A DNA stretch of 64,000 nucleotides from Diplonema japonicum (lineage: Eukaryota; Euglenozoa; Diplonemea; Diplonemida; Diplonemidae), in NCBI GenBank assembly GCA_964019335.1, contig OZ025747.1, positions 248,001 through 312,000 on the forward strand, written 5' to 3'. Shown here in pieces: positions 9,247 to 21,809 of this stretch (position 1 is its first letter; each line of letters starts with the position of its first letter). The notes beneath the pieces were generated by a model, which was given only the letters and a program-made list of their open reading frames with translations, was not told where the DNA came from and ran no database searches. Position numbers and translations under genes: made by a program.

Positions 9247-10800
9247 ATGTCGGTATCCGTAAAAATAGTAAAAGCAGTGGGGCTCGTCAAAAAGGATGCG
9301 AAGAAGGACCTCTCCGCCTACGTGACGGTCAGGTTCGCAGGCGAAGAAGAGTCGACAGCAGTGAAGCAAGGCTCCGCCAACCCCGTATGGAATGAGACAC
9401 TAGAACTGTCAACGGCAGAGGAAGACGGCACCATGTCCATCGAAGTCTACGACAGAAATATGATGAGGAGAAAGTTGTTGGGAAAGGCCCAGCTCAACAT
9501 AAAAGAAAAACACGGCGGTGTCGTCCTAAAACTACGAGGCGAACGCCGCACCTCACGGCCTGTCTCCCTCGGCACAATCTCGCTGGAGTGGACCGTGAAC
9601 ACAGATCTATGCGAATTCAAGCAGAATCTTACCCTTCTCACAGAGAATTCCTACCACATAACCCTGCCTATCATGTGGCTTTCCGACCTCCTATCATGGC
9701 ACAGACCGTCGGAAACCGCATTTTTCTTACTTCTATGGACGTATACCTGTCTTTACAACCAGTTCGATTTGTTGGTTCCAGCAGTTGTTGTGGGGGTGAT
9801 GCTCAATTCTTTTTACCAGCACTGCAGGTGGGGTCCGGAGCCTCCGAAGGAAGCATCGATTGAAAGCAGATACCCTGATCCGTTCAAATTCCTGGGTGAT
9901 GGGAAGCAAGAGTCGCAACGGTTGTACGCCAGCCAGGTTTGGTTGGGTGACCTCGTCAACAACTTGGACAGTGTGTGGGATGTTGTGTCTTTCAAGAATG
10001 TGAAGGTGTCAAATTTCATCGTGAATTTTTTGCTGGCGTGGATTGTGCTGGAGCTTGTGGGGTTCTGCCCCGGTTTGAACGTTCTTGCGATGCTTGCTGT
10101 GTGGGTAGTGTTTCTTCTGTACCCTATGCACGTCAACTTCCCCAACATTGCTGCTCACTACAACCTCTTCACCTTTTTGACCGACGCGGAGGTTTCAATG
10201 GGCGGCAACACCTCACAACGGATCACCTACCAGCCTCTTGAGTCCACACCTGCAGCTACGCCGCAGCAAAATCCTTCTTCAACACCGCAGAATGCTGCGC
10301 TGGCCGGGTCGGTGTCTACTTGGCTTGAATCGACCTCCAACCCACCTTCTCCAGATGGCGCGGAGAAGCGTCCTGTGAAGCCAGCCGATACTGAGTTGTT
10401 GAACAGGTCTTCCCTGTCGCCTCAGAGGTTGACCGAATGGGGGGTGTCTCATACCTTGATTACTAAGACGGAGACGCGGAAGGACACTACTTATTACAAA
10501 CTTGAGGTTTGGGAGGGTTTTTTTTTTTTTTTTTTAGGGGAAAAAAAAAAAAAAAAAAAAAAAAAAAACAGACCGAGTTTCTCAACGGGGACACCCGTGA
10601 GATCTGGCACAGGTACAGTCATTTCCGTTCTTTAAAAGCTGCTGTTGATAAGGTAATATAAAAAAAAAAGTTGGGAGGGGGGGAAGAAGTGAATTTAAAA
10701 AAAAAAAAAAAACAGTATGACACGATGCCCCATCCCCCACCGTTCCCGGGAAAAACCTTTGGGAAGGTATGTTGCATATTGAAAAGGAAAAAAAAAAGAG

Positions 10801-10834
<34 letters not shown>

Positions 10835-10962
10835 AGTGCGAAGGGAAGGAGTTGCTCAAACGTCAAAAGGCACTTGAGGCCTTCGTCATTGAGGTCACGA
10901 ACAGGTCTCACGCGAACATGCGCCTACGTGGCGTTGTGTCGAGGTTCTTGGGAACTAGATGA
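9247..10962 (+). CDS. C2 domain, membrane-anchored, PX domain protein
   Basis: Four exons: 9247-10506, 10572-10652, 10716-10766 and 10837-10962, all with GT-AG introns filled with A and T tracts. Residues 1-110 are a C2 domain (YVTVRFAGEEESTAV, NPVWNETLEL, VYDRN), which binds lipid, often with calcium. Hydrophobic hairpins at about residues 150-190 and 255-295 resemble the C-terminal membrane region of MCTP proteins. After a Pro/Ser-rich linker the spliced C-terminus forms a PX phosphoinositide-binding domain: IWHRYSHFRSLKAAV, then PPPFPGKTFGK, then LEAFVIEV. Without splicing the PX domain is lost. The role is probably membrane tethering or trafficking at a contact site. The ATG directly follows a long A tract. 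Confidence 0.8.
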
Positions 10963-11553
10963 TTTTTTTTCTTCTTTTTTTTTTTTTTTTTCGCTCTGTA
11001 CAAAGGGGCTTGACACATGGGGCATGTGGCTATGGCAAGAGACGTACCCTAGCACTCCCGCAGAACGCCGACTGTCTAGTGAGCACCCCCTGCACACTGA
11101 AACTTTATCGAATTTTTGTTTTGTTCCCCTGGGCATAGCGTGTGATTTTCTTCAAACTTTTTTTTCTATTTTTTTTTTTTAAATCCGTTTGTGAATTTTG
11201 AAGGGGGAAGGGAGAGCGAAAGGCAACAAACCAATGCACTTCGGCACGGGAAAGGAAAAGCGAGGGAGGGAGGGGGGGGGGGGGGGGGGGTGTTCCCCCC
11301 ATTTTTTTTTCTATCAGTTTCTTCTTTCATTCAATCGTTTTTCTCTTTTTTTTTTTTTTTTTGCCCTTTTCTTATTATTCAACGCACCCCTTTTATTTTT
11401 CCTTCTCGCTCTACATGGAAACAAAAAAAAAATGGGAGGGGGGGGAAAAGTCATCTCTTCTTTCCCCCTTTTTTTTGACCAACTTCATTCCCCCCCTCCG
11501 CACACTGACATATTTCAAAAAAAGAAAAAAGCTCTCAAAAAAAAAAAGAAAAA
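10963..11553. other. Intergenic, T-, G- and A-tracts
   Basis: Long T tracts, a G tract near 11271-11290 and an A-rich leader before the next ATG. No gene is recognised. The CT-rich part at 11460-11500 could serve as the polypyrimidine tract for trans-splicing. Confidence 0.6.
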
Positions 11554-14500
11554 ATGGTAGTCCACACGATGGGTGATCTGCTCAAAGGGAAGCTGGACCT
11601 TGCCAGGTCTACGTGGCCAGATCTGCACTATAGGGATAATATTATTGCGTTGGATATCACATGCCCCACGTGCTCTGAAGCATTTTCGGATCCAGTTGTA
11701 CTTGAGTCAGGACACAAGTACTGCAGAGGGTGCGTGCAGCCCGCTGGTGTAGGGGACCGGGTCAAATGCGCCGTCAGTGGGAAGATCTGCAGTAATGTGA
11801 TAGCCGATAGTGGGAGAAACAAGATCGACGTGGCCATCAGGTCAAAGGAGTTCATAGAGAATGACATCAAGGGAGGGCACGAGCCCACGGTCTGCCAAGA
11901 GTGCGACCACAAATCAGCAAACCTCCACTGCGAAGGGTGCGACAAGTGGCTCTGCGGAAATTGCGTCGATGAGCTCCACCCCTACCCCCACGACGAAGGC
12001 TCGCTGGGCGCAGACGAGGCCCACATCAACGCTGCCTCAACCGCTACCAAAATCCAAGAATCCCTCAAGGACACATGGCTCGCAAAGCTCTCCGAAGAAA
12101 AAGAGAAGCTTAAGAAAGCCGTTTCCGATATTGACTCGCAGATTACGAATCTCAACACGGACTTCCAAGTAGAGACCACATCCATCGAGGAGGAGACCAC
12201 CCTCATCAACGAACAGATAACCACTCAAAAGGAACTGAAGCTCTGCGAGACGGAAAGGTTTGTCGAGAGAGAGCTTGCCAAGATGAGCCACGACCGTCAC
12301 CGTCTTCTCGAGAGCCTAGCTGTTTACAACAAAGGCTGTGCGGAGGTCGATCCTGCCCTGAAGTCCCTCGACATTGAGGGGCTTGTTCGTGGTGAGAAGT
12401 CCTCCGAGCTCTTGCTTCTCAGGAGGCTTCAATTTGCCCCGACGGAAAGCCTCGCTCCGGACTGGTTGGAGCCGGCATGGGAGTCCATCAATGTGGAGCT
12501 TCAGGTCGACAAGGCGTTCAGGGGGAAGATCGAATCCGGCATCTTCAAACCCACCAACAAGTTTGCCACAACAAAGCAAGAACGTGAGATGAACGCTTGC
12601 CGCGACGCGCAGCTAGCACAGCGCCCCGCTGGCGTTACCTTCACCGACAGCGGTAGCACCTGGCCACATCCCAACATGGGCCCCCTCCGCCTGGCGAACA
12701 ACGAGGCTATCCTCGCCAAGACGAAGGAAGCCCAACAAGCTGCCGCCAAAGAGAAGGAAGCTGACCCTGAGGCCTACACCGGTCTCCAAAACCCCGTCGC
12801 TGTCTCCATCAACACAGGCTCCCCCACCGCAGAGTTCTTGTGCATTGTCGAACAAGGCGCATCTTTGGCAGATGTCCGAAAGTCCATTGATGCCCACTCT
12901 GACAGAACGAAGCTCCCTGCAGAGTACCAGTTCCACAACGCAGGGGAGTGGATCGCCGGCCTCGGTAAAGACAAACTGGACAACGAGGGAGCTGTTTCCA
13001 TCGCAACTCATGGGCCCGGCGGCGAGGACGCCGAGGACTACAAGGCCGACCAAGGGCTGTACACGCTGTACGTGAAGAGTGACGACGCGGGGTTGGAATA
13101 CAAAAAAATCAAGGACGCACAGGCCGTTCACCGCGGCGGAGCTGCGGAGGACCCGTGGGAAGGGGACAAGGAGAGGGTGGAGAACAATGAGAAGCTGCTG
13201 CAGTTGTGCACGGAGGCTCCCGAAGATCAGATAGCAGTGGGCATTGCTGCAGAAGGTGCTTTCACGGCGGCGTTCACAGTACTAGTGCCAAAAGACGCCA
13301 CGCTGCACGACATCAGAGGCGCGGAGCGTCTGAACGTGGCCACGGAAATTCCTGAGTGCTACTCGTTCTACTCCAACACCACAGGCGACACGCGAACATA
13401 CGCAAAGGGGTGCGGCCCCGACGAGCAGATAGCCGAGGCTGCTGTGAAAATCACCAACTTCATTGTGAATGGTGTGTGCATGCTCTATGTGGTGGAAGAT
13501 GAAGACAAGAAGGTTTTCAAACAGCTGAAGGGCGCTCAGGAAACCAAATTCCAGGCAGCTGTCGCTCTGTGTGGAGATATCGATGGCGACGTTCACAAGC
13601 AGTACACAGAGGCACAGAAGGCCTCCCGCGAGGACGACAGCCAGAGACTTGCGAACAACAACAAGATCGCCGCGCTTGTCACCGATGACAACATCGGCGT
13701 TGGCGTGGGCTACGCAGGGAACCAGCAGCAGGAGTGTCTGGCAGTCGGCAAGGAGGCAAAGGTGACAGAACTTCGAGAAGTGCTGAAGGACGCACCACTA
13801 TTCTATAAGATAATGAACCCTGCCTGCGACGCATACCTAAGCAAGGAGGAGGAAGGAACACAAGAGGTAGCCTCGTATGTCTGTGAGGGACAGGCTGTGG
13901 TGAACATCTTCATTGCGCTGGATGAAGAGGCACAACTAAAGAACCTGCAAGACAGCGCTCGTGGTGAGTTCGTGGAGTGTAAATTCACCAAAGCGATGGA
14001 TGAAGGGGAAACGGACGCAGCAAGGTTGGAAGGGAACACGAAAATCAGTACCCAGGAGGTAGCGGAGGACCAAGTCGCAGTGGGTCTGGCCTATCAGGGA
14101 AGTCCTGTGATCATAAGTGTAGTGGCGGTGGCGAAGGACGCTGGTGTCGAGGCAGTCCGCAAGGCTGCTGAGGAGCAGGGCGTGAACGACGACGAGCAGC
14201 TGCCAAAGTCGTTCTGCTTCGTTGTAAGAGGAAAGGAAGTGCCACGCGACGAGGAGGCCTCCCCGGCTTCCCCCGTGGGTGGCATCCGTATTGCATACCT
14301 CAAGGAGGTACAATCTGAAGAGCCACAAGCGCAAGACCCCACTCCGGAGGAAGATGCCGAGCAGCAAGGAGAAGCTGCCAAGCCCGAGGGAGATGAAGAA
14401 CCAAAGCCTGAAGGGGAAGAAGAAGGGGATGCAGCCAAGCCCGAGGGAGATGAAGAACCGAAGCCAGAAGGGGAGGAAGAGGCTGCGACAGAGGAGGCGG

Positions 14501-14580
14501 CTGAGGGAGAGAAGCCACCGGAAGAAGAGGCTGCGGCCCCTGAGGCGGAGGCTGAGGCTGAAGCTGCACCAGAAGAGTAG
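11554..14580 (+). CDS. TRIM-like RING/B-box/coiled-coil protein with internal repeats and acidic tail
   Basis: A 1008-residue single-exon protein. Residues 30-65 hold a RING or U-box-like finger (CPTCSEAFSDPVVLESGHKYC) with fewer ligands than a classic RING. Residues 112-155 are a B-box (CQECDHKSANLHCEGCDKWLC). A coiled coil follows at about 165-260. From about 410 to 920 there are three to four diverged copies of a roughly 130-residue unit, each opening with a strand such as QIAVGIAAEG, NIGVGVGYAG or QVAVGLAYQG, ending in a strand such as YTLYVKS, and joined by acidic helices. The last 85 residues are EEPKPEGEEE-type repeats. RING plus B-box suggests a ubiquitin ligase or scaffold, but the incomplete RING leaves this open. 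An alternative start is Met6 (11569). Confidence 0.75.
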   Translation: MVVHTMGDLLKGKLDLARSTWPDLHYRDNIIALDITCPTCSEAFSDPVVLESGHKYCRGCVQPAGVGDRVKCAVSGKICSNVIADSGRNKIDVAIRSKEFIENDIKGGHEPTVCQECDHKSANLHCEGCDKWLCGNCVDELHPYPHDEGSLGADEAHINAASTATKIQESLKDTWLAKLSEEKEKLKKAVSDIDSQITNLNTDFQVETTSIEEETTLINEQITTQKELKLCETERFVERELAKMSHDRHRLLESLAVYNKGCAEVDPALKSLDIEGLVRGEKSSELLLLRRLQFAPTESLAPDWLEPAWESINVELQVDKAFRGKIESGIFKPTNKFATTKQEREMNACRDAQLAQRPAGVTFTDSGSTWPHPNMGPLRLANNEAILAKTKEAQQAAAKEKEADPEAYTGLQNPVAVSINTGSPTAEFLCIVEQGASLADVRKSIDAHSDRTKLPAEYQFHNAGEWIAGLGKDKLDNEGAVSIATHGPGGEDAEDYKADQGLYTLYVKSDDAGLEYKKIKDAQAVHRGGAAEDPWEGDKERVENNEKLLQLCTEAPEDQIAVGIAAEGAFTAAFTVLVPKDATLHDIRGAERLNVATEIPECYSFYSNTTGDTRTYAKGCGPDEQIAEAAVKITNFIVNGVCMLYVVEDEDKKVFKQLKGAQETKFQAAVALCGDIDGDVHKQYTEAQKASREDDSQRLANNNKIAALVTDDNIGVGVGYAGNQQQECLAVGKEAKVTELREVLKDAPLFYKIMNPACDAYLSKEEEGTQEVASYVCEGQAVVNIFIALDEEAQLKNLQDSARGEFVECKFTKAMDEGETDAARLEGNTKISTQEVAEDQVAVGLAYQGSPVIISVVAVAKDAGVEAVRKAAEEQGVNDDEQLPKSFCFVVRGKEVPRDEEASPASPVGGIRIAYLKEVQSEEPQAQDPTPEEDAEQQGEAAKPEGDEEPKPEGEEEGDAAKPEGDEEPKPEGEEEAATEEAAEGEKPPEEEAAAPEAEAEAEAAPEE

Positions 14581-15229
14581 AATAGGAACGCAGGTGTTAT
14601 GGCTACCCCCCCTCCCTTGCTTCCTTCTTTTCCAAGAAGGACTCCCCCTTTGTACATTACTTATGCCCTTCTCTCCTTCTTTTCTTTCTTGCACCAGCTC
14701 GAAGGATATTTTTTCCGTATTTTTTGTTTCCCTTTCTCTTTTTTTTTTTCTCATGAAGACGTTTATTTAAATAAAATAATCTGCCTTCTTGCTATTTTGT
14801 AATTTTGTGTCGAATAGGAGGAACCCCCCCTTCCCTCCGCTTTAGCTTTATGGGTAACAAACCCTGTTCTTGCGGTCTTACGTGCATGTGGGGGGGGGGG
14901 GGCAAAGAATCCCCTTCTTTTTTGACAGAACCATGATTACTCTTTCCTCACTCCTTCCCTCTCTTTTCAACGGTGAGCACCCACCCGACGCCGAAATTTA
15001 TCAATTTTTCTTTTTTTTTTCCGAAAGCGAACAAAAAAAAAAAAAAAAAAAAAAAACCCATCTTTCTATGATAAAAAAAAAAAAAAATACAAGGTGGCGA
15101 TTTAACTATGTTGGAAAGGTTCAAATTTCCTGTCCTCTCTTCCCATTATCTCATTCTCAATTTCTCTCTACACCCCAAACTACACGCTTACAGGAAAGAC
15201 AACAAGAATATATTTAAAAAAAAAAAAAA
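14581..15229. other. Intergenic, low complexity
   Basis: T-rich then A-rich spacer. A pyrimidine-rich stretch at about 15130-15190, followed by ACAG at 15190-15193, is a plausible trans-splice acceptor for the next gene. No other feature is seen. Confidence 0.6.
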
Positions 15230-18200
15230 ATGGAACAAGACACGGTAAATTATGCCGTTATGTATCGTGAGAAGTGTTTGGAGGTGAACTGCAAGGTGAA
15301 CAGTGCGGTGATGAACAAACTGCGAAACGACTCTTTTGCGCCGTTGCAAATCATCGACTTGCGCGAAAATTATGTGGGTCCAAAGGGGGTGCTCCCCCTC
15401 TTGTGGCTGCTGGAGAAGAATCAGACAGTGACGAGGGTTGATTTGAGCTACAACGGTTTGGACAATGGAGCGGTGCAACTGCTCGTTGACGTCGCAAAGA
15501 AACACAGGGGGCTGACCTCGCTAGACATCAGCCACAACAACTGCACGCAGTCTGTTGCGAAACACTTGATCTCGCTTGTCGACAGTAACCACAACATCCT
15601 GGAGCTCGAGGTGGCGGGGAACGATTTATTCGACGCCCTCCAGTCACGTCTGGCCATCGCCCTCAACAAAAACAAATCCCTTCAGGGTGTGACCCCTCAG
15701 CTCAACACCACCGCAGCTGCCCGGCCCACCCCCCCGTCAATGGGAGGCCCTGCAATCCGCAAAATCGATGCCAGCAAAAAAGCAGCCGAAGAAGCTGTTC
15801 TCTCACAGTACACGGCTAACTCGTCGAGTCAAAGTCAGCCCGCGGCACCGAACAAAGTAAAACCCAGGCCGACCCCGCCTCCTTCTGCTTCTCAAGGCCA
15901 CCGCAGAATGACCCAACAGGAGCGGGAAGAAGCCCGGCAGAACTACCAGCGGCGGTTGAAAACCCAATCCGAGCAGTTGTCCGAGTTCATGAAGCCTGCC
16001 AACGACACAGCACCTTCAAGCAAAGCAAGACGAAGGCTTGAAGAGCTGCAACAGGAACAGCTCATCGCCGACAAGCATGTCACCTCCGACACTGTATGCC
16101 AGAAAGCAGAACTCGACCATGTCTCAAAGCTCCGCAAGGAGGTCAATACACAGCGGGCGGCAACGTGCTTGCAACCCGAGATGCCTGTGACAGAGGACGA
16201 AATGCTCTTCGATCTGAGCCTCTCGGAAGGCGCCAAAGCCCTCCTTGTGACGCAGGACAAGAAGATCCATGACGCAGAAATCGAACAGGAGAAGGCCGTC
16301 GCCATGCGCAAGAAGCTCTTATCCATCGGTGATGAACGGGATATGCTGCTGCAGAGCCAGGCAACAGACATCGAACCTGAGCAAGGCAAGTCACCCGAAC
16401 CCGAAGAAACTGAACACGATGCTCCCGATGAGCCGACTGAGCAGGCGTCTGACGGTAACGCAGAAAAAAGTGTTGTCAAGGACGCGATGAAGGGCGCCGA
16501 CAATTTGGCAAGGATCATACAAGAGGATGAAGATGCAGACAAGGCAGCACTGCCCAAGGCATCGCAGGAACCTGAGGCTGTGTCGTTAGACATCCCGCCA
16601 GGCTTGGATGCTAACGGGGTGCGATTCTACGAGCTGTTCAACAAAGGCGGCAGTGCGTACAACGCAGGTAAGATGGAAGACTCGTACCAGCTATGGACTG
16701 AGGCACTAGAGGTAGCCACGATCTGCAAGAACAGAGAGTGGATATCCATCATCAACGGGAACATACAGGCCCTGTCGTACCAGCTGTTGACGTGCCAGGG
16801 TGAAGAGTACCTCGGCCAAGGTAACCTAGAAGACGCGTTGCGCTGTCTTCAACTTGCTCGGGACGTAGCAGTGAAGGCGCGCAACAATGCATGGGAGCGG
16901 GCAGCAGAGACGTCCATGAACACAGTACGCAGGGCACAGTTCAAGGCCTGCTACGACAACGCGGCTAGCATCTTCGATCCACTGATCAAGAAACTGGAGA
17001 ATAGTGAGCATGTGCCGTGCCATGGGGACAAGGAGTGCTACTTCGACACGGAGTGGGAGCGACTGTTGAAACTCAAAGAGGCTCTCGAACACTGGGCAGG
17101 GGCCCTGAAATACGCATCACAGGTGACAGGCCGCGGCTGCAAAGATTTGGGGGACATGGTTGAAATGGTGGTACGGGTGGCCTACCAGTACCAGACCAAC
17201 ATAACATTCTCGCCTGTTGATGACTTGCGGCCTAGACACTCGGGGCAGAACACGCACCTCTACACAGGGAAGCAGCGTGAACAGTTGATCGCGACATGGG
17301 AAGACATACACACCACACTGCGGTCGCTTGGGTCGCCCTTGTGGGATGGCATTGTGTGCAGCATTTTAGGAAACTTGCACCACGCACAGTTTCAAAACAA
17401 GCAAGCTGAGCAGTGCTTCGAGAGGGGAATCGAGATCTCGTCGAAAAACGGCGCACAACTAGTTGAGGCGTCTTCGCTGACACATCTAGCGAGGGTGCTG
17501 GTAGGGTTGGCAAGGTACGCAGAAGCTGAGAAGCTCCTGTGGTCTGCTGACAAACTGTTGACAGAACTGCGGTACGGACCTGACAAGGCACACGAAATCT
17601 ACATCATGCAGCAGCAGTCCATATGCTACGATTTACTGCAGCAAATTATGGTAAGCCAGTACAGGTACCGCGAGGGTCTGGAAATGGCAGAACGCATGCG
17701 TGCCAACACACACATGGACCGCCTGCAGGACAAGATGCGTGCGAACTTCAACGTTAAAACAACAGCAGACCACATGTTCTCACTTGCAAGGTCGTGCCAA
17801 TCAGTGCTCGTGATCTACAGCACCATCTTGAGATTCGACTGGAACGTTGACAAAGGCGAAGCAGAAGCCCTCGAACAACTGTGCATATGGGTGATGCCCA
17901 CTGAGGGCGAGATCAAGTTCGTGCTGATCGAGGTGACAAAAGAACACAACCAAGAAACGCTGGAGGCCATCGTCGATAACCTCCGCACAGCCCTCTGCGT
18001 GGACACCGATACAGAACGCCGCGGCACAGGGAAACCCATCTCCAACGGCATCATTGCAGACACACCCGAGTACGCATGGCGGCATCCTTTGCAGCAGCTG
18101 TACGACTTCCTCATCTACCCTATCTCCGACTTCCTCACCGTCAACGCCGGGCTGGATTTCGCACCGCACAGAAAGGTAACATTCGTACCACATGGGTACT

Positions 18201-18970
18201 TACACCTCGTCCCATGGGCAGCCCTTATGGACAATGACGGAAAGTTCCTGGTGGAGAATTTCAACATCCAAGTCTTACCGTCTGTGCAGATACTAGCAAT
18301 GTGCCAGCTCAATGCTACTAAATTAGAATCCGGTGGGACGTCTTCTAAGAAGCTCGTCGTAGTCTCGGGGTCCGCAGAGAGGCACGACGACCTGCCCTAC
18401 CCGTTCGAAGACCCTGTAGCAGACGAAGGGAGCGCGATAGCGGATGGGATCGGGTGCACGTTGGTTGAAGGAACACGGGATGACATACTGGCGGGGATGA
18501 AGAATTCACGCCTTGTCCATGTTGCAGCGGAGGTGCTTGCGGAGTACTGTGTAGGATGCACCTGGGGGGGTTTTATGGCGCAGGACGGTGTTGTCTCGAG
18601 CAAAGACGTCGAGGTCATGGATCTCTCGTCAGAGCTTGTCGTTGCTCCTTGTTGCAACCACAGCAAGCGGGCGCTCCTCAGAGGCGGGGACGGCATAATC
18701 GACATGTGCCGTGCCTTCACGTGCTGCGGCACTCCCACTGTTATCTACTCTATTTGGTCAACACCACACCAGTCCACAGCCAGACTGCTCCTAAACTTCT
18801 ACCAACGCCTACGGAAGAACCCCGACAAGGCGATCTGCCTCTCACAGGCCCAGCGGGAAGCCGCCACAACGGATCCTTACGGCCCTGCTTCTTGGGTATA
18901 GGAAAAACAACTGCAAAAAAAAATATTTACACAGGCATCGCTATACGCATTCGGGATCGCGACGCTGTGA
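15230..18970 (+). CDS. LRR-TPR-CHAT (caspase-like) protein with terminal micro-exon
   Basis: Exons 15230-18895 and 18935-18970; the intron is 39 nt. The spliced protein is 1233 residues. Residues 35-155 are ribonuclease-inhibitor-type LRRs (LQIIDLRENYVG, VTRVDLSYNGLD, LTSLDISHNN). Residues 160-450 are Pro/Glu-rich and coiled coil. Residues of about 455-850 are TPR-like helices. The last 280 residues are a CHAT domain of the caspase/separase clan: VPHGYLHLVPWAAL, then VVAPCCNHSKR with the catalytic Cys position near 1140, then SIWSTPHQSTARLLLNFY. The usual catalytic His motif (H-x-A-x-H-G) reads HVAAEV, so Glu replaces His. Splicing adds ASLYAFGIATL after the final Trp, matching the normal CHAT ending; intron retention stops two residues later. 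It could be a protease-fold scaffold rather than a protease. Confidence 0.8.
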
Positions 18971-19140
18971 GATGAATGAGAGGAAGCAATGGCAAAAAAG
19001 AAATACATTCACATGTACATAGGGGGGGGGGGGGACATTTTATTTACACAGTAGTATTTTTTATAGTATTTTTTTCTTTGCCCCTTGTTCGTACCAAGAA
19101 AAAAAGGGGGGGGAGGGGTGGTGGGTGATATACAACAAAG

Positions 19141-21186
19141 ATGCGTCTAGCCCTGCTGGTGTGGTGCATTGTGGCAGCAATATTGCAAGGCGCGTCGGCA
19201 TGCACGCTGCAGAGCACTCTGGTGGGGTACACTTGCATGCAAACGATTAATAACGTGGTGAGCTTGCATTGGAACGTCGCAGGGGGAGAGTATGCTGCCC
19301 GGTTTGAATCGGCGGGATGGGTCGCGGTTGGGTTCCCGGACACCCCTGGGGTGATGGGCCCTGCGTCGGCCCTGATCGCCGTTGAAGGCACTCTTGATAA
19401 ATACACCATAGGGTCAACTAAAGTCCCCTCCGCAGTGGTAAAGGCAGGCTGGACACTGTCTGCAGTAACAAACCACGCCTACGTGTTATCCAGCACCGTG
19501 CAGGTTATAACATGGAAGGGCATCCCAGGCGTCATTGTAGACCTCAACTACGCCTACAGCTCCGGAACCACTCTCTCCTCTGCACACACTGGAAAGGGAA
19601 ATATCCGTGTGACACCGTGTACTGCCAGCGACCTTACCCCTTACACCTGCATGGAGACGCTTACAGCTGTTGCGGCCAAATACTGGCGGGTGGGCGGTAC
19701 CGATCTTGCTGTTCGTTTCCGGACCTCTGGTTGGGTGTCCATCTCGTTCCCGTCGACACCCACTAGGATGGTACCTGCGTCTGCGTACATTATCCAGTCC
19801 GATGCCGGTGCGAAATACTCTGTGGCAGGGAGGTCGTCGTCGGCCATCACGCAAAGCAGTTGGGCCGACAGCTCTGTCAGCATCTCTAGCATCTCCAGCA
19901 CTTCGGTTAACAACGTGCACACCATCGCGTGGCAGGGTGAGGGCATCATGGACATTAATTTTGCGTCCGGTGGTTCCTTCACAACCCACTCGTCTAGGGG
20001 TTCCACGAAGGTGGGTTCCGCAGCGTCGGCACAATCTGCCGTCACACCGGCAACCCTTGCACCAGGTGTGCTGCCCACAATGGCCCCATCCACACCCGCA
20101 CCCTCCACACCTGCACCCGTCACGTCCACACCTTCGCAGAACAAAAACTGCACCGCAAGCACATTACCGGGGTATGACTGCATGACGAACGTGACCATGC
20201 AGATCAGCACCCATTGGGAGGTGGCCACTAGGAACATCGCGGTTGTCTTTGACCGTGTAGGGTGGGCAGGGGTGAGCTGGCCTGACTCCAAGGGGTCCAT
20301 GGGACCCGCACGCGCCATGCTGGTGACGAGCTCAGGCGCGAACAGCTACCGGATAGGAGGCGGGAAGACTCTATCAAACGTGGTTCAGGAGGCAGGTGCC
20401 GTGGCAGGGGTTACCTACGAGACGGTGCAAGACGCGAAGATCCTGAAGTGGCAGGGCACGGCAGCAGTCGTGGATTTCAACTACGCATGCCACCTATCAA
20501 GCACGGCCTTGGGGCTTCACCAGCTGAGAGCAGCAGTGACAGTGGACACAGCAACAGGCGGCGTCACCGTCGACTCGTCAAGCAACCAGTCGAAAGTGAA
20601 GATGCACGGCACCATGATGGTGGTGCTGTGGAGCGTCATGGCACCCATGGCCGTCCTCATGAAGAGGTACGGGGTGTTCTGGGGGATAACCGCGACGTGG
20701 AGGCTGTATCCTGTCCCGTTCTTAGTGCACGCAACGGTGTTGTTCTTGGTGATGGTGCTCTCGACGGTGTCGGTGTGTTTGGCTTTGGTGGACTTCGGGG
20801 ACACGGACAAAGGGCACAAGCCCTTGGGCATCATTATACTTACGTTGAGTGTGTTGCAGGTTGTCATGAACGTGTGCCGCCCTGGACATACAGAAGGCAC
20901 CAGGAAATATTTCAACATAGCCCATCGCTGTGCTGGTATCACTTGTTACGTTGCCTCGATCGCACAGATATTTATTGGTATAGATAACTACAAGCGGCTG
21001 TACAATGATGAGGACCATGCCAACAGTCTTCAAATAGTCACTATAGTTTTCGTTGTTGCTACCTTCCTTATAGGTGTTGTGTCCAGTGTGATACAGATGG
21101 CGCGGGGGGCTGCCAGTGTCTCCCCGCAACATGCGGTGGATCGCGAGCTCAGTGGTAAGTAGGAGGCTTTTGATAGGTCATTAGGG

Positions 21187-21218
<32 letters not shown>

Positions 21219-21236
21219 CCAGCGTCGCAGAAATAG
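19141..21236 (+). CDS. Secreted/membrane triple-DOMON cytochrome b561
   Basis: The signal peptide is residues 1-20. Three DOMON-type beta domains lie at about 21-155, 160-290 and 337-480; each opens with a Cys-containing segment (YTCMQT, YTCMET, YDCMTN) and contains a GW-x-(A/S)-x-(G/S) strand and an M-x-P/G-A motif. A Pro/Thr/Ser linker (about 300-335) separates domains 2 and 3. Five membrane helices from about 495 form a cytochrome b561 with histidines in KMHGTMM, VHATVLF, GHKPLG and NIAHRCAG, which would hold two hemes. The family moves electrons across membranes, often with ascorbate as donor. A consensus donor (GTAAGT at 21155) and acceptor (21222) would replace the last two residues with a short ASQK ending at 21236; unspliced, the frame stops at 21162. 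Confidence 0.85.
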
Positions 21237-21735
21237 ATATGGCTTGCCCGATTCCGTGTGTAAGGAAGGGGGGGAAAAAAAAATTAAATCATTTTTTTTT
21301 CCTTTCTTTTTTTCTTCTTTTAATTTGTTTCTTCGTGCAAATGATGATTTTCCCCCTCGTTTTTTTTTTATTCTTTTTTCTGTCTACGATTCGGTCTTGT
21401 AGCCTCTCAACTCCCTTTTGATAGCTCATTTTCATTTAAATGTCTCTTTTTTTATTTTCTTTTTTTTGGGGGGGGAGAATATCTTTCCAACCATCGGCAT
21501 ACCGACCTGGGGGGAAACGACACTAAATTCCCCCCCCTTTTTTTTTGTTTCTTCCATTTTTCTGTTACCTTCCCCCTTCTGGTGTTGTTTGCACTCCCTC
21601 ATCAAGAAAGAAAGCAAGCTTGTTCGTGCCAAACAGGTGACATAAGTCATAAAAAGATTTTTTTTACCGCGCACTATTCTCTCGCTTAAATCCCATCTAT
21701 GATGGGGATTTTTGACAGACGAAGATTTTTTTTTT

Positions 21736-21793
21736 CCCCGCCCAACCCACCCAAGGGCGGCCCTCCATGAGGGGGTTTGTCCTGCACTTTGAG
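21736..21793. repeat. 58-nt dispersed repeat, copy 1
   Basis: About 56 of 58 bases match the segment at 38045-38102. The sequence can fold through GCCC/GGGC and CCCTC/GAGGG. Both copies are followed directly by a T tract. Confidence 0.7.
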
Positions 21794-21809
21794 TTTTTTT
21801 TTTTTTTTT

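Noticed and set aside
13936-14754. Long reverse-strand open frame under the TRIM-like gene
   Set aside because: Composition mirrors the acidic repeat tail of the forward gene; no domain, and no other gene is on this strand.
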